Below, one piece after another: positions 1-7,204 of a DNA stretch of 17,209 nt. Position 1 is the stretch's first letter, and each line of letters begins with the position of its first letter. The stretch is taken from assembly GCA_945883885.1 (NCBI GenBank), contig CAMCYM010000008.1, forward strand, positions 1 through 17,209, written 5' to 3'. The position numbers were made by a program, and so were the translations under genes. The notes under the pieces are model-generated. The model did not search any database. It was not told the DNA's origin and was given only the letters and a program-made list of their open reading frames with translations. The stretch is from Chryseobacterium gleum. Lineage in GTDB: Bacteria > Bacteroidota > Bacteroidia > Flavobacteriales_D > Sanyastnellaceae.

Positions 1-182
1 ACTACGACTTCGGTGCCATCGACTGGACGGAATTCCAGCAGGTCGTCTCCGGGAATGGCCCCTGCAACCGCGAACGGCTCGAAGCTCGGAAGCAGGCCCA
101 TGCGGACGGCGCCTGGGTGCGCGAAGCCGCCCGTGCCCACGCTGCCAAACGCCGCGCTGCGGCCTCACGCACTGCCGCATGA
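1..182 (+). CDS. paaA: Phenylacetyl-CoA epoxidase catalytic subunit PaaA, C-terminal fragment
   Basis: This is the last 59 residues of PaaA; the reading frame is open from base 3 and stops with TGA at 180-182, and the start lies outside the window. PaaA is the diiron catalytic subunit of the multicomponent oxygenase that turns phenylacetyl-CoA into its ring-1,2-epoxide in the cytoplasm. The fragment carries the recognisable C-terminal pattern YDFGAIDWTEF, then GNGPCNRERL and DGAWVREAA, which I recall from PaaA proteins. The iron ligands are upstream and cannot be seen. The stop overlaps the paaB start (ATGA at 179-182), so the two are probably translationally coupled. Identification rests on the motif match plus the paaB-paaC-paaD genes that follow. 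Confidence 0.93.
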   Translation, partial: YDFGAIDWTEFQQVVSGNGPCNRERLEARKQAHADGAWVREAARAHAAKRRAAASRTAA

Positions 183-469
183 GCACGTCCGCCGAATGGC
201 CTCTGTGGGAGGTCTTCATCCGCAGCCGCCAAGGGCTGAGCCACCGCCACGTGGGCAGCCTGCATGCCGCCGACGCGGAAATGGCCCTGAGCCACGCGCG
301 GGACGTGTACACCCGTCGGCAGGAAGGCACGAGCATTTGGGTCGTCCCGGCCTCCGCCATCGCCGCGTCTTCCCCCGGTGAGAAGGACATCCTGTTCGAC
401 CCCTCGGACGACAAGGTCTACCGCCACCCCACGTTTTACGAGCTGCCGGACGAGGTCCGGAACATGTGA
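179..469 (+). CDS. paaB: Phenylacetyl-CoA epoxidase subunit PaaB
   Basis: This 96-residue protein matches PaaB in length (E. coli about 95) and almost throughout in sequence, including WPLWEVFIRSRQGLSHRH, GSLHAADAEMAL, YTRRQEG and KVYRHPTFYELPDE. PaaB is a small non-catalytic subunit of the cytosolic phenylacetyl-CoA epoxidase that bridges PaaA-PaaC units and is needed for activity. The ATG at 179 overlaps the paaA stop as ATGA, which decides the start. The TGA stop shares one base with the ATG of paaC. No ribosome-binding site is visible, which is usual for Bacteroidota. Confidence 0.97.
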   Translation: MSTSAEWPLWEVFIRSRQGLSHRHVGSLHAADAEMALSHARDVYTRRQEGTSIWVVPASAIAASSPGEKDILFDPSDDKVYRHPTFYELPDEVRNM

Positions 470-1227
470 TGACATCCGCCGAACACGCGGCTTGGCTGAT
501 GCGGTGGGGCGATGATGCACTCATCCTAGGACAACGGTTAGGGGAATGGTGCGGCCATGGCCCGGTCCTCGAAGAAGACATCGCCCTGACGAACCTCGCC
601 CTGGACCTCATCGGCCAGGCGCGGTGGCTCCTGACGCGCGCCGGCGAACTCGAGGGCCTAGGCAGGACTGAAGACGATTTGGCCTTTTTCCGCACCGACC
701 GCGAGTTCCACAACCACTTGCTCGTCGAGCAGTTGAACGGGGACTTCGCACACACCTTGGTGCGCCACCTGTTCTACGCCGAATTCGCTGCGCGCAAGGC
801 GGAAGCAGTCGCAGCCGGTTCCTGGGACCCCGCCACGTCAGCTTTCGCCCGCAAAGCCGCGACCGAACTCAAATACCACGTGGCCCATGCCCGCGAGTGG
901 GTCATCCGGCTCGGCGACGGCACGGAAGAAAGCCGCAGCAGGACCTTGGCGGCACTGGAACGCCTCGCTCCGTGGTGCGGCGAACTGTTCGAAGACGATG
1001 CACTGGACGCTTCTGCAGCCGAGGCTGGACTCTGTCCCCTCCCCTCCTCGTGGTATGCGGATTGGCACCACGCCGTGGCATCCTGCCTTGCAGAAGCAGA
1101 ACTTCCTGTCCCCGATTTGGGGCTACGCCAACGCGGCGGAAAACAAGGCCACCACACGGAGCATCTCAGCTACCTCCTTGCAGAAATGCAGGTGCTGCAG
1201 CGGACCTACCCCGGAGCGACGTGGTAA
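469..1227 (+). CDS. paaC: Phenylacetyl-CoA epoxidase structural subunit PaaC
   Basis: This 252-residue protein is the ferritin-like PaaC subunit, the non-catalytic partner of PaaA in the epoxidase heterodimer. Recognisable segments are WGDDALILGQRLGEWCGHGP, ALTNLALDLIGQAR, LAFFRTDREFHN and a C-terminal HTEHLSYLLAEMQ. Length is close to E. coli PaaC (about 248). I use ATG 469, which overlaps the paaB stop by one base; an in-frame GTG lies directly before it at 466 and would add one residue. The gene ends in TAA and overlaps the paaD start by 7 bases. It needs PaaA, PaaB and a reductase; PaaE is not in this window. Confidence 0.96.
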   Translation: MTSAEHAAWLMRWGDDALILGQRLGEWCGHGPVLEEDIALTNLALDLIGQARWLLTRAGELEGLGRTEDDLAFFRTDREFHNHLLVEQLNGDFAHTLVRHLFYAEFAARKAEAVAAGSWDPATSAFARKAATELKYHVAHAREWVIRLGDGTEESRSRTLAALERLAPWCGELFEDDALDASAAEAGLCPLPSSWYADWHHAVASCLAEAELPVPDLGLRQRGGKQGHHTEHLSYLLAEMQVLQRTYPGATW

Positions 1228-1706
1228 CCGAAGATGAAATCGCGCGCGTAATTCGAGAGGTTCCTGACCCGGAGCTTCCCTTCCTTTCCATCGAAGAACT
1301 CGGCATGGTGGGGAACATCGTGTCGGATGGCGCAGGGAACTTCACGGTCGAGCTGCTTCCCACCTACTTGGGGTGCCCGGCTTCGGATGTCATTCTCGAC
1401 AATGTGAAATCAGCCGTTTCCACCTGGGGCTCGGCGGTTTCTGTGGTTTGGGTCGGAAACCCGATCTGGAGCACCGACCGCATCGGCCCGGAGGCCCGGG
1501 AAAAAATGCGCATCCACGGAATTGCACCGCCCGAAGGCACCACGGCTGACCGCAGGTTTCTCACGGGCACTTCCACCGCCGTGTCCTGTCCGCGCTGCGG
1601 CAGCCGCGAAACACGCCTGGTGAGTCCCTTCGGTTCCACAGCCTGCAAAGCCCACTTTGCGTGCACCGCTTGCGGTGAACCCTTCGACCACTTCAAGTGC
1701 ATTTGA
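1221..1706 (+). CDS. paaD: Phenylacetyl-CoA epoxidase maturation protein PaaD
   Basis: This 161-residue protein has a MIP18/DUF59-type N-terminal domain (about residues 1-95, with VPDPELPFLSIEELGMV and a conserved-type Cys52 in YLGCPASD) and a C-terminal zinc-ribbon-like region with Cys123, 126, 142, 148, 151 and 160 (CPRCGS, FGSTACKA, CTACGEPFDHFKC). PaaD is thought to act in iron or iron-sulfur cofactor assembly for the epoxidase and is not a structural subunit. The start is GTG at 1221, inside the end of paaC; no other in-frame start fits the family N-terminus. The TGA stop lies in the 3' arm of a hairpin that may terminate the operon. Confidence 0.95.
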   Translation: MVTEDEIARVIREVPDPELPFLSIEELGMVGNIVSDGAGNFTVELLPTYLGCPASDVILDNVKSAVSTWGSAVSVVWVGNPIWSTDRIGPEAREKMRIHGIAPPEGTTADRRFLTGTSTAVSCPRCGSRETRLVSPFGSTACKAHFACTACGEPFDHFKCI

Positions 1707-1719
1707 AGTGAAACCTTTT
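1689..1719 (+). terminator. Possible intrinsic terminator at the end of the paa operon
   Basis: CACTTCAA at 1689-1696 pairs exactly with TTGAAGTG at 1703-1710. A G-T wobble extends the stem to 9 pairs around a TGCA loop. The hairpin overlaps the paaD stop codon (1704-1706). A short TTTT at 1716-1719 follows after AAACC. The stem is only moderately GC-rich and the T-run is short and not directly attached, so it may be a weak terminator or an RNA-stabilising hairpin. The gene order supports an operon end here, since the next gene differs in base composition. Confidence 0.45.
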
Positions 1720-1825
1720 GCTATTGATTTCCGTACAACTGCGTATGGTATCACTCGTCACAATCCGTCCGACCCTCAGCTTCGTAGGGATTTCAGAAAT
1801 CTTCCAATTCTTTGCTGCTCAACGC

Positions 1826-2212
1826 ATGGATCGCACCACCCGATTCCAGTTGTCCGTGCAGGATTTTTACAACGGAAAAGCACGAAAGTTTGTAAAGAAG
1901 CGGGACTACATGCGTTCGAAAATGTCCGAGGGGTCTTGGTCGCAGCGTGTAGCCATTGCGTTGTTTTTGAATAGTCCCTACGGTTCTTTCGCACGAAAAC
2001 ACCAATCGACCCTCACCGAGATGGGAATGGGGGACTGGGTGAATTCGTTGGTGAAACTCGATCGGAGAATCAATCGATTGAGAAAAAACATCTTGCTCGG
2101 TCGCGTGAGCAACAATCAGATCCAAGCGGAACTCAGCAGCATCGGCAGCGAAGCAGGATACTCCCTGATGCCTTGGTTGCATCGGGTTGGCTTCACTCCT
2201 GCAGTGCACTGA
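1826..2212 (+). CDS. Small basic protein of unknown function, AT-richer than its surroundings
   Basis: I do not recognise this 128-residue protein. It is rich in Arg and Lys, especially in the segments FYNGKARKFVKKRDYMRSK and KLDRRINRLRKNI, has no evident signal peptide or membrane segment, and is probably mostly helical and cytoplasmic. GC over 1741-2160 is about 50%, well below the flanking genes, and it uses codons such as AGA, CGA and AAA more than they do, suggesting later acquisition. In-frame upstream starts exist (ATG 1745, TTG 1718), but the added residues look less protein-like, so I chose ATG 1826. Its last 20 bases overlap the 3' end of the convergent ABC transporter gene. I see no clear promoter in the 119 bases after paaD. 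It could be a fast-evolving lineage-specific gene or a remnant. Confidence 0.55.
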   Translation: MDRTTRFQLSVQDFYNGKARKFVKKRDYMRSKMSEGSWSQRVAIALFLNSPYGSFARKHQSTLTEMGMGDWVNSLVKLDRRINRLRKNILLGRVSNNQIQAELSSIGSEAGYSLMPWLHRVGFTPAVH

Positions 2213-3950
2213 ACTGCGCTTCCACGAGTCGGCTGTACGCACCGCCGGCGGCGCTGAGCTCCTCGTGGGTTCCGGACTCCACGAGTTCGCCGGCTTCGAG
2301 CACGAAGATGCGGTCGGCGTTGCGGACCGTGCTGAGTCGGTGGGCGACGACCAGGGAGGTCCGGCCGCGTGTGATCCGCTCGGTGGCCTGCTGGATCAGC
2401 TGTTCGCTCTCGGAGTCGATGGAGGCCGTGGCCTCGTCGAGGACGAGGACGGCAGGATGCACCACGGATGCGCGGAGGAAGGCCACGAGTTGACGTTGGC
2501 CCACGCTGAGCATCGCGCCCCGTTCCCGGACTTGGGTTTCCCAGCGATCCGGAAGCCGGTCGATGAAGGCTGAGGCCCCGATTTCACGGGCGGCGGCATC
2601 GAGTGCCTCGGTGCCGATGTCCGCATTCCAAAGCGTCACATTGTGCCGCAACGTATCCGAGAAGAGAAACACCTCCTGCAAAACAACCGCAATTCGACTG
2701 CGCAAGATGGACAGCGGAATCTCGCGAATGTCTACGCCGTCGAGGGTGATGGTCCCGCGGTCTACCTCGTAGAATCGGCTCAACAGGTTGACCACCGTGG
2801 ACTTTCCACTTCCCGTAGCTCCGACGAAAGCCGCCAATTCTCCTGGTCGGATGGTGAAGGTCACATCCCGCAGCACCCACGTGTCCGGCACGTACGCAAA
2901 CCAAACCCCTTCGAAGCGAATTTCGCCCGCGAACGCCACGTCCGTGGTGGTTCCTTCGTCCGGCATGGCCTCTTCTGTGGCGAGCAAGGCCAGCACCCGT
3001 TCGGAGTTCACGACGCCCATTTGGAGCACATTGAAACGGTCCGCGAGTTGCCGGATGGGCCGGTACAACATAAAGACATACAGGATGAACTGCAGGAGCA
3101 CCCCGAGGGTGACGCGCTCGGCGAGCACGTCGTTCATCCCCAGCCACAGGAGCAGCGCAACGCTCGTGGCCGAGAGCAACTCCACGACCGGAAAAAAGAC
3201 ACTGTAGGCCCAAACCGAACGGATGTGCGCCTCGCGGTGCGCCGCGTTGATTTCTGCAAATCGCTGGGCCTCGCGGGGCTGCCGGTTGAATGCCTGCACG
3301 ATGTGCATCCCAGTCACATGCTCCTGTACGAACTCGTTCATGCGCGCAACAGCGTTCCGTACATCCGTAAACGAGGCCTTGATGGCCCGCTGAAACAGGC
3401 GCGTCGCCACGATGAGTACCGGAATCGGCACGAGCACCACCAGGGTCAATTTCCAGTCAATCACGGCCATCGCAACCACCACCACGGTCAACGAAAGCAA
3501 GTCTCCGACCGCGTTCAGGATGCCGTTCGAGAACACGTCCGCGATGCCGTCCACATCGCCGACGTGCCGAGTCACCAACGTGCCCACCGGCGTGCGATCG
3601 AAATAGCGCAACCGGAAACGCGCCACGTGCCGGAACAGCAATCCCCGGAGGTCGAGGCTCACGGATTGGGCTACCCAATTCGCCAAATAAGCCGACCGGT
3701 ACTGCAGAAACGCCTCCACAAGCAGCACGACCACCACGGCTGCAAACACCTCGAGCATGCCCTGCATGTTGCCCGCTGCGAGCTCCACATCCACGGCCTG
3801 TCGGATCAATGCGGGCCTCACCCAAATCAGCGCCGAAGTCGCCACCACAAGTATACCGGTCCACACAAACCGCCGTCGGTAGGGCGCCGCAAGGCCGAGG
3901 ATGCGGCCGAGAACGGCTCGGTCGAGACCGGGTTTGCGAGGAGCAGACAT
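2193..3950 (-). CDS. MsbA-like ABC exporter, fused membrane and ATPase domains
   Basis: This 585-residue half-transporter is a type IV (exporter) ABC protein that would act as a dimer in the inner membrane. The N-terminal half has about six hydrophobic segments (roughly residues 29-47, 67-84, 149-166, 168-186, 249-271, 281-297). The ATPase domain has an A-loop Tyr353, Walker A GATGSGKST (377-385), Q-loop Gln425, signature LSVGQ (481-485), Walker B VLVLDE (501-506), a D-loop SIDSES and switch His537. All catalytic residues are present, so it should be active. Substrate cannot be read from sequence; lipid, drug or peptide export are all possible. It starts with ATG 11 bases after truA ends and is probably the last gene of the PLP-enzyme/truA transcript. 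Confidence 0.93.
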   Translation of the reverse strand: MSAPRKPGLDRAVLGRILGLAAPYRRRFVWTGILVVATSALIWVRPALIRQAVDVELAAGNMQGMLEVFAAVVVVLLVEAFLQYRSAYLANWVAQSVSLDLRGLLFRHVARFRLRYFDRTPVGTLVTRHVGDVDGIADVFSNGILNAVGDLLSLTVVVVAMAVIDWKLTLVVLVPIPVLIVATRLFQRAIKASFTDVRNAVARMNEFVQEHVTGMHIVQAFNRQPREAQRFAEINAAHREAHIRSVWAYSVFFPVVELLSATSVALLLWLGMNDVLAERVTLGVLLQFILYVFMLYRPIRQLADRFNVLQMGVVNSERVLALLATEEAMPDEGTTTDVAFAGEIRFEGVWFAYVPDTWVLRDVTFTIRPGELAAFVGATGSGKSTVVNLLSRFYEVDRGTITLDGVDIREIPLSILRSRIAVVLQEVFLFSDTLRHNVTLWNADIGTEALDAAAREIGASAFIDRLPDRWETQVRERGAMLSVGQRQLVAFLRASVVHPAVLVLDEATASIDSESEQLIQQATERITRGRTSLVVAHRLSTVRNADRIFVLEAGELVESGTHEELSAAGGAYSRLVEAQFSALQE

Positions 3951-3961
3951 GCGGCGCGAAG

Positions 3962-4723
3962 TTACGGGCGGGAGAACACCGCTTCCGGATACACTACGTC
4001 GGCCAAATACAGGCCATCGGAAGCGGCCGATTTGCCTGCCTGCCTCCGATCCCCGGACGCTAAAACGGCGGCGAACTCATCCACCGAACGCCTTCCTTGG
4101 CCTACTTCCAGCAGCGTGCCGACGACCGCGCGCACCATGTTGCGCAGGAACCGATCCGCCGCAATCTCAAACTCCCACTTCCCCGGCCCGACTTCGTTCC
4201 ACACCGCTCGCCGCACATCGCATAGCGTGGTCGACGAATTCCCACCGGTCCGGCAGAACGCACCGAAATCGCCCTTGCGCACAAGCAATTGCGCGGCACG
4301 CCGGATGGCATCGCAGTCCGGTTCTTTGTACAGCCGCGTTGAGCGACCGGTCAAGAACGGGTCCTTGTAGGCATGCAGGAAATACCGGTATGTTCGCTCT
4401 ACCGCGCTGAATCGGGCATGGGCCCGGTCGCCCACCGCATGGACACCGGAAACTGCCACGTCGGGCGGCAACAGGCCATTCAGCCGCGCCAGAAGCGGCT
4501 CTGACAGGGCTGCAAGGTCCGCATCGGCATGGGCCACGAAGTAGCTGGCGTGGACCCCGGCGTCCGTCCGTCCACATCCCACCACCGGGACCGGCGCACC
4601 GGCACGGGCACACACACCGAGGGCGCGCTCGAGTTCCTCTTGGACCGTGCGCGCCCCCGGTTGCCGCTGCCACCCGTGGAAGGCGCGGCCGTCGAAAGAC
4701 AATTCGATGAAAATCCGGCTCAC
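3962..4723 (-). CDS. truA: tRNA pseudouridine(38-40) synthase TruA
   Basis: TruA converts uridines 38-40 of the anticodon arm of many tRNAs to pseudouridine. The 253-residue protein has the N-terminal FIELSFDGRAFHGWQRQPG pattern, the catalytic motif GRTDAGVHA with Asp54, RTYRYFLHA, and a C-terminal FLRNMVRAVVGTLLEVG segment, all typical of bacterial TruA. I chose GTG at 4723 because it overlaps the stop of the upstream PLP-enzyme gene as GTGA, which suggests translational coupling, and because the resulting N-terminus fits the family. An in-frame GTG at 4729 would add two residues. The gene ends in TAA just before the ABC exporter gene. Confidence 0.96.
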   Translation of the reverse strand: MSRIFIELSFDGRAFHGWQRQPGARTVQEELERALGVCARAGAPVPVVGCGRTDAGVHASYFVAHADADLAALSEPLLARLNGLLPPDVAVSGVHAVGDRAHARFSAVERTYRYFLHAYKDPFLTGRSTRLYKEPDCDAIRRAAQLLVRKGDFGAFCRTGGNSSTTLCDVRRAVWNEVGPGKWEFEIAADRFLRNMVRAVVGTLLEVGQGRRSVDEFAAVLASGDRRQAGKSAASDGLYLADVVYPEAVFSRP

Positions 4724-5964
4724 GCCCACGAAGCGATGCGCTCGCTGCGGTATTCGCCGGCGAATAGCTTCTCTTTCACAGACGAGAACGTCTCAATGGT
4801 GTAGCGCACATCCTCCAACGTATGGACCGCCGTGGGGATCAGCCGGAGCATGATGGTGTCCTTCGGCACGACGGGGTACACAACGATGGAACAGAAGATG
4901 CCGTAGTTCTCGCGCAGGTCGAGCGTGAGGTTCGTGGCTTCGCCGAGGCCGCCCTCGAGGAAGACCGGGGTGACACACGAATTCGTGTGGCCGATGTTGA
5001 ATCCTGCCGCACGGAGGCCGCTCTGCAATGCGTTTGCGATGACCCACAGCTTTTCCATGTGCTCGGGCTCGTCGCGCATCATCGCGAGGCGCTTCTGTGC
5101 GCCGATGACGATGGGCATCGGGAGGGCCTTGGCGAAGGTTTGGGAACGCATGTTGTAGCGGAGGTACTCGATGATGTCCTCCTCCCCGGCCACGAAGGCA
5201 CCGACCGTCGCCATGGACTTCGCAAACGTGCCGAAGTAGATGTCGATGTCGTCTTGAACGCCTTGCACATCGCCGGCACCGCGACCGTCTCGGCCGATGG
5301 TTCCGAAGCCGTGCGCATCGTCCACAAAGAGCCGGAATCCGAATTCCTTCTTGAACGCACAGATTTCCTTCAACTTGCCCTGGTCACCCGCCATCCCGAA
5401 GACGCCTTCGGTGGCCACAAGCACTCCACCGCCCTGAGAATCAGCCAGGGTTTTTGCACGGCGGAGCTGCTTCTCGAAGCTTTCCATGTCGTTGTGCTGG
5501 AAGACGAACCGCTTGCCTTGGTGCAGGCGAACACCGTCGACCATGCACGCGTGCGATTCGCTGTCGTACACAATGACGTCGTGGCGGCTCACAAGCGCCT
5601 CGATGGCCGACATGCAGCCCTGGTACCCGTAGTTGAGGAGGAACGCATCTTCTTTCCCCATGAAGTCGGCGAGCTGCGCCTCGAGTGCCTCGTGCTGGGA
5701 AGTTTGGCCAGACATCATCCGAGCTCCCATCGGGTACGCCATGCCCCAATCCGCCGCCGCCTCTGCATCCACTTGGCGAATGGCCGGATGGTTCGCAAAA
5801 CCGAGGTAATTGTTGATGGACCAAACCAGTACATCCTTCCCGCGGAAGGTCATGCGGTTCGAAATCGGGCCCTCCAGCTTCGGGAAGGTAAAGTAGCCGT
5901 GGCTCTCGCGGGCATGCTGGCCCAGCGGTCCCCGGTCCTTGCGGATGCGATCGAAAATATCCAA
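4720..5964 (-). CDS. Alpha-oxoamine synthase family PLP enzyme (serine palmitoyltransferase / 2-amino-3-ketobutyrate CoA ligase-like)
   Basis: This fold-type I PLP enzyme belongs to the family that condenses an amino acid with an acyl-CoA. With a TTG start at 5964 it has 414 residues. Key residues are a ring-stacking His138 in SESHACMVDG, Asp216 and His218 in DDAHGFG, and the Schiff-base Lys249 in GTFAKSMATVGAF. The TFAKS context resembles serine palmitoyltransferase more than classical Kbl, but a close Bacteroidota paralogue family is often named only as an aminotransferase, so the substrate is open (serine, cysteate, glycine). Upstream in-frame GTGs at 6006 and 6042 would include the -7 box, and 6042 would overlap bamD; the TTG gives the N-terminus MDIFDRIRKDRGPLG, which fits homologues as I recall them. 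It is coupled to truA by a GTGA overlap. Confidence 0.85.
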   Translation of the reverse strand: MDIFDRIRKDRGPLGQHARESHGYFTFPKLEGPISNRMTFRGKDVLVWSINNYLGFANHPAIRQVDAEAAADWGMAYPMGARMMSGQTSQHEALEAQLADFMGKEDAFLLNYGYQGCMSAIEALVSRHDVIVYDSESHACMVDGVRLHQGKRFVFQHNDMESFEKQLRRAKTLADSQGGGVLVATEGVFGMAGDQGKLKEICAFKKEFGFRLFVDDAHGFGTIGRDGRGAGDVQGVQDDIDIYFGTFAKSMATVGAFVAGEEDIIEYLRYNMRSQTFAKALPMPIVIGAQKRLAMMRDEPEHMEKLWVIANALQSGLRAAGFNIGHTNSCVTPVFLEGGLGEATNLTLDLRENYGIFCSIVVYPVVPKDTIMLRLIPTAVHTLEDVRYTIETFSSVKEKLFAGEYRSERIASWA

Positions 5965-5984
5965 GGGAATCAGGTTTTCGAGGC

Positions 5985-5992
5985 CAAAGATA
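5985..5992 (-). promoter_or_regulatory. -7 promoter box of the PLP-enzyme/truA/ABC exporter operon
   Basis: Read on the minus strand, TATCTTTG is an exact match to the Bacteroidota -7 consensus TAnnTTTG. It lies about 20 bases before the proposed TTG start at 5964, giving a short leader. The expected -33 TTTG, 19 bases upstream, is not present (GAAG is there), so the assignment is tentative. Confidence 0.5.
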
Positions 5993-6008
5993 ACCGAACC
6001 GAGCACCC

Positions 6009-6016
6009 TACCTTCG
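6009..6016 (+). promoter_or_regulatory. -7 promoter box of the bamD operon
   Basis: TACCTTCG matches TAnnTTTG at five of six fixed positions and is the same octamer that precedes the TonB receptor gene. It ends five bases before the bamD ATG (6022), so transcription would begin at or next to the start codon and the mRNA would be leaderless or nearly so. No -33 TTTG is seen at the usual distance. Confidence 0.45.
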
Positions 6017-6021
6017 CGGCG

Positions 6022-6843
6022 ATGCTTCGCAACTTTGTCCACGTAGCGGTGTGTGCAGTCGCCCTCGGCTGCAACGACTACAATAAAGTGCTGAAAAGTC
6101 CGGATCTGGACTACAAGTTCGAGCGGGCGGTGGCCTATGTAGACAGCGGGAAGTGCATGGGGGCGCTGCCCATCCTAGACGAGTTGTCGGGGCTGATGCG
6201 CGGCACCGAGCAAGCACGGGAGGTGCAGTGGCATTTGGCCCGCGCGCACTACTGCGTGAACGATTTGTACCTCGCGCGCTACCACTACAAGAGCTTTGCG
6301 AAGGCCTTCCCCTACGATCTGCGCGCGGAAGAAGCTTCCTTTCTTTCAGCGGCTTGCAGCTACCGATTGAGCCCGGATGCTTCGCTTGACCAAACCGAAA
6401 CCCGGGCGGCCATCGAGGAATTGCAGCTGTTCATGAACCGCTACCCCTCGAGCGCACTGCGGGACTCCAGCCAGCACTTGATCACCACGTTGCGGCGCAA
6501 ACTCGACGACAAGGACTTCGACCTCGCAGCGCTGTACCACACGACGGGGCAATTCAAAGCAGCCACCCTCGCGCTTGCTCAGCACCTGCGAGACCACCCC
6601 GATTCACCGCACCGCGAACAGGCCTTGTGGCTCATCCTCGATGCACATTTCCAGTACGCCTCCCTGAGCACCGACCGAAGAAAAATCGAACGGTACTCCG
6701 AAGCCATCGCTGCTTTTCATAATTTTGTCGCCCGCTACCCGAAAAGTCAGCATGCGGCAGATGCGCAACGGATTTACGATGCCTGCATCCGCCGGATAGA
6801 TGAACTCAAAGACGCGGAAACTTCCAGCTCCCCTACGCCATGA
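6022..6843 (+). CDS. bamD: Outer membrane assembly lipoprotein BamD
   Basis: This 273-residue protein begins with a short lipoprotein signal ending in VALGC (lipidated Cys17; the lipobox is slightly atypical with Ala at -3 and Leu at -2). The rest is helical TPR-type sequence, with repeats visible around FERAVAYVDSGKCMGALPIL, HLARAHYCVNDLYLARYHY, FPYDLRAEEA and AIEELQLFMNRYPSSALRD, as in BamD. BamD is the essential lipoprotein of the BAM complex that inserts beta-barrel proteins into the outer membrane. ATG 6022 gives the only sensible signal peptide. The stop overlaps the omega gene start as ATGA. Identity is supported by position, since this gene precedes omega, coaBC, porD and recN in many Bacteroidota. 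Confidence 0.92.
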   Translation: MLRNFVHVAVCAVALGCNDYNKVLKSPDLDYKFERAVAYVDSGKCMGALPILDELSGLMRGTEQAREVQWHLARAHYCVNDLYLARYHYKSFAKAFPYDLRAEEASFLSAACSYRLSPDASLDQTETRAAIEELQLFMNRYPSSALRDSSQHLITTLRRKLDDKDFDLAALYHTTGQFKAATLALAQHLRDHPDSPHREQALWLILDAHFQYASLSTDRRKIERYSEAIAAFHNFVARYPKSQHAADAQRIYDACIRRIDELKDAETSSSPTP

Positions 6844-7199
6844 ACTTCAAGAGCATCAAAGCCGACCGGACCACGGAAACGCGGGACACCTACAACCTCG
6901 AGCAAAACGGGACCGGCAACCTGTTCGAAACGATTGTCTTATTGAGCCAGCGGAGCAACCAAATCGCGACGGAGTTGCGCACCGAGCTCGGGCACAAGCT
7001 CGAAGAGTTCGTGGCACCCACGGATTCGCTCGATGAGGTCTTCGAAAACCGGGAACAAATCGAGATTTCGAAGTTCTATGAGCGTCTCCCGAAGCCGCAC
7101 AGCATTGCCATCGCAGAACTGAAGCAGAACTTGCTTCACATCTACGAAGAGAAGGGGGCTGCACAGCCTGCTTTGGAGCGCCCGGAGGCCGCGCACTGA
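6840..7199 (+). CDS. rpoZ: DNA-directed RNA polymerase subunit omega, Bacteroidota type
   Basis: This 119-residue protein matches the Bacteroidota omega/Rpb6-like family: TRDTYNLEQNGTGNLFETIV, LLSQRSNQIATELR and the highly characteristic EVFENREQIEISKFYERLPKP. Omega helps assemble and stabilise RNA polymerase by clamping the beta-prime C-terminus. It differs strongly from the proteobacterial form, so annotation pipelines may call it hypothetical. The ATG overlaps the bamD stop (ATGA, 6840-6843), and a 5-base gap leads to coaBC. Confidence 0.93.
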   Translation: MNFKSIKADRTTETRDTYNLEQNGTGNLFETIVLLSQRSNQIATELRTELGHKLEEFVAPTDSLDEVFENREQIEISKFYERLPKPHSIAIAELKQNLLHIYEEKGAAQPALERPEAAH

Positions 7200-7204
7200 G
7201 TCCC

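Noticed and set aside
2202..2211. Perfect palindrome CAGTGCACTG at the convergent gene ends
   Set aside because: Too short and without a loop or T-run to act as a terminator; could arise by chance.
2496..2510. Signature LSVGQ instead of LSGGQ in the ABC exporter
   Set aside because: A common variant in this exporter subfamily; all other ATPase motifs are intact.
2643..4370. Long open frame on the + strand across the ABC exporter and truA
   Set aside because: His/Arg-rich translation that spans two well-supported minus-strand genes; a shadow frame.
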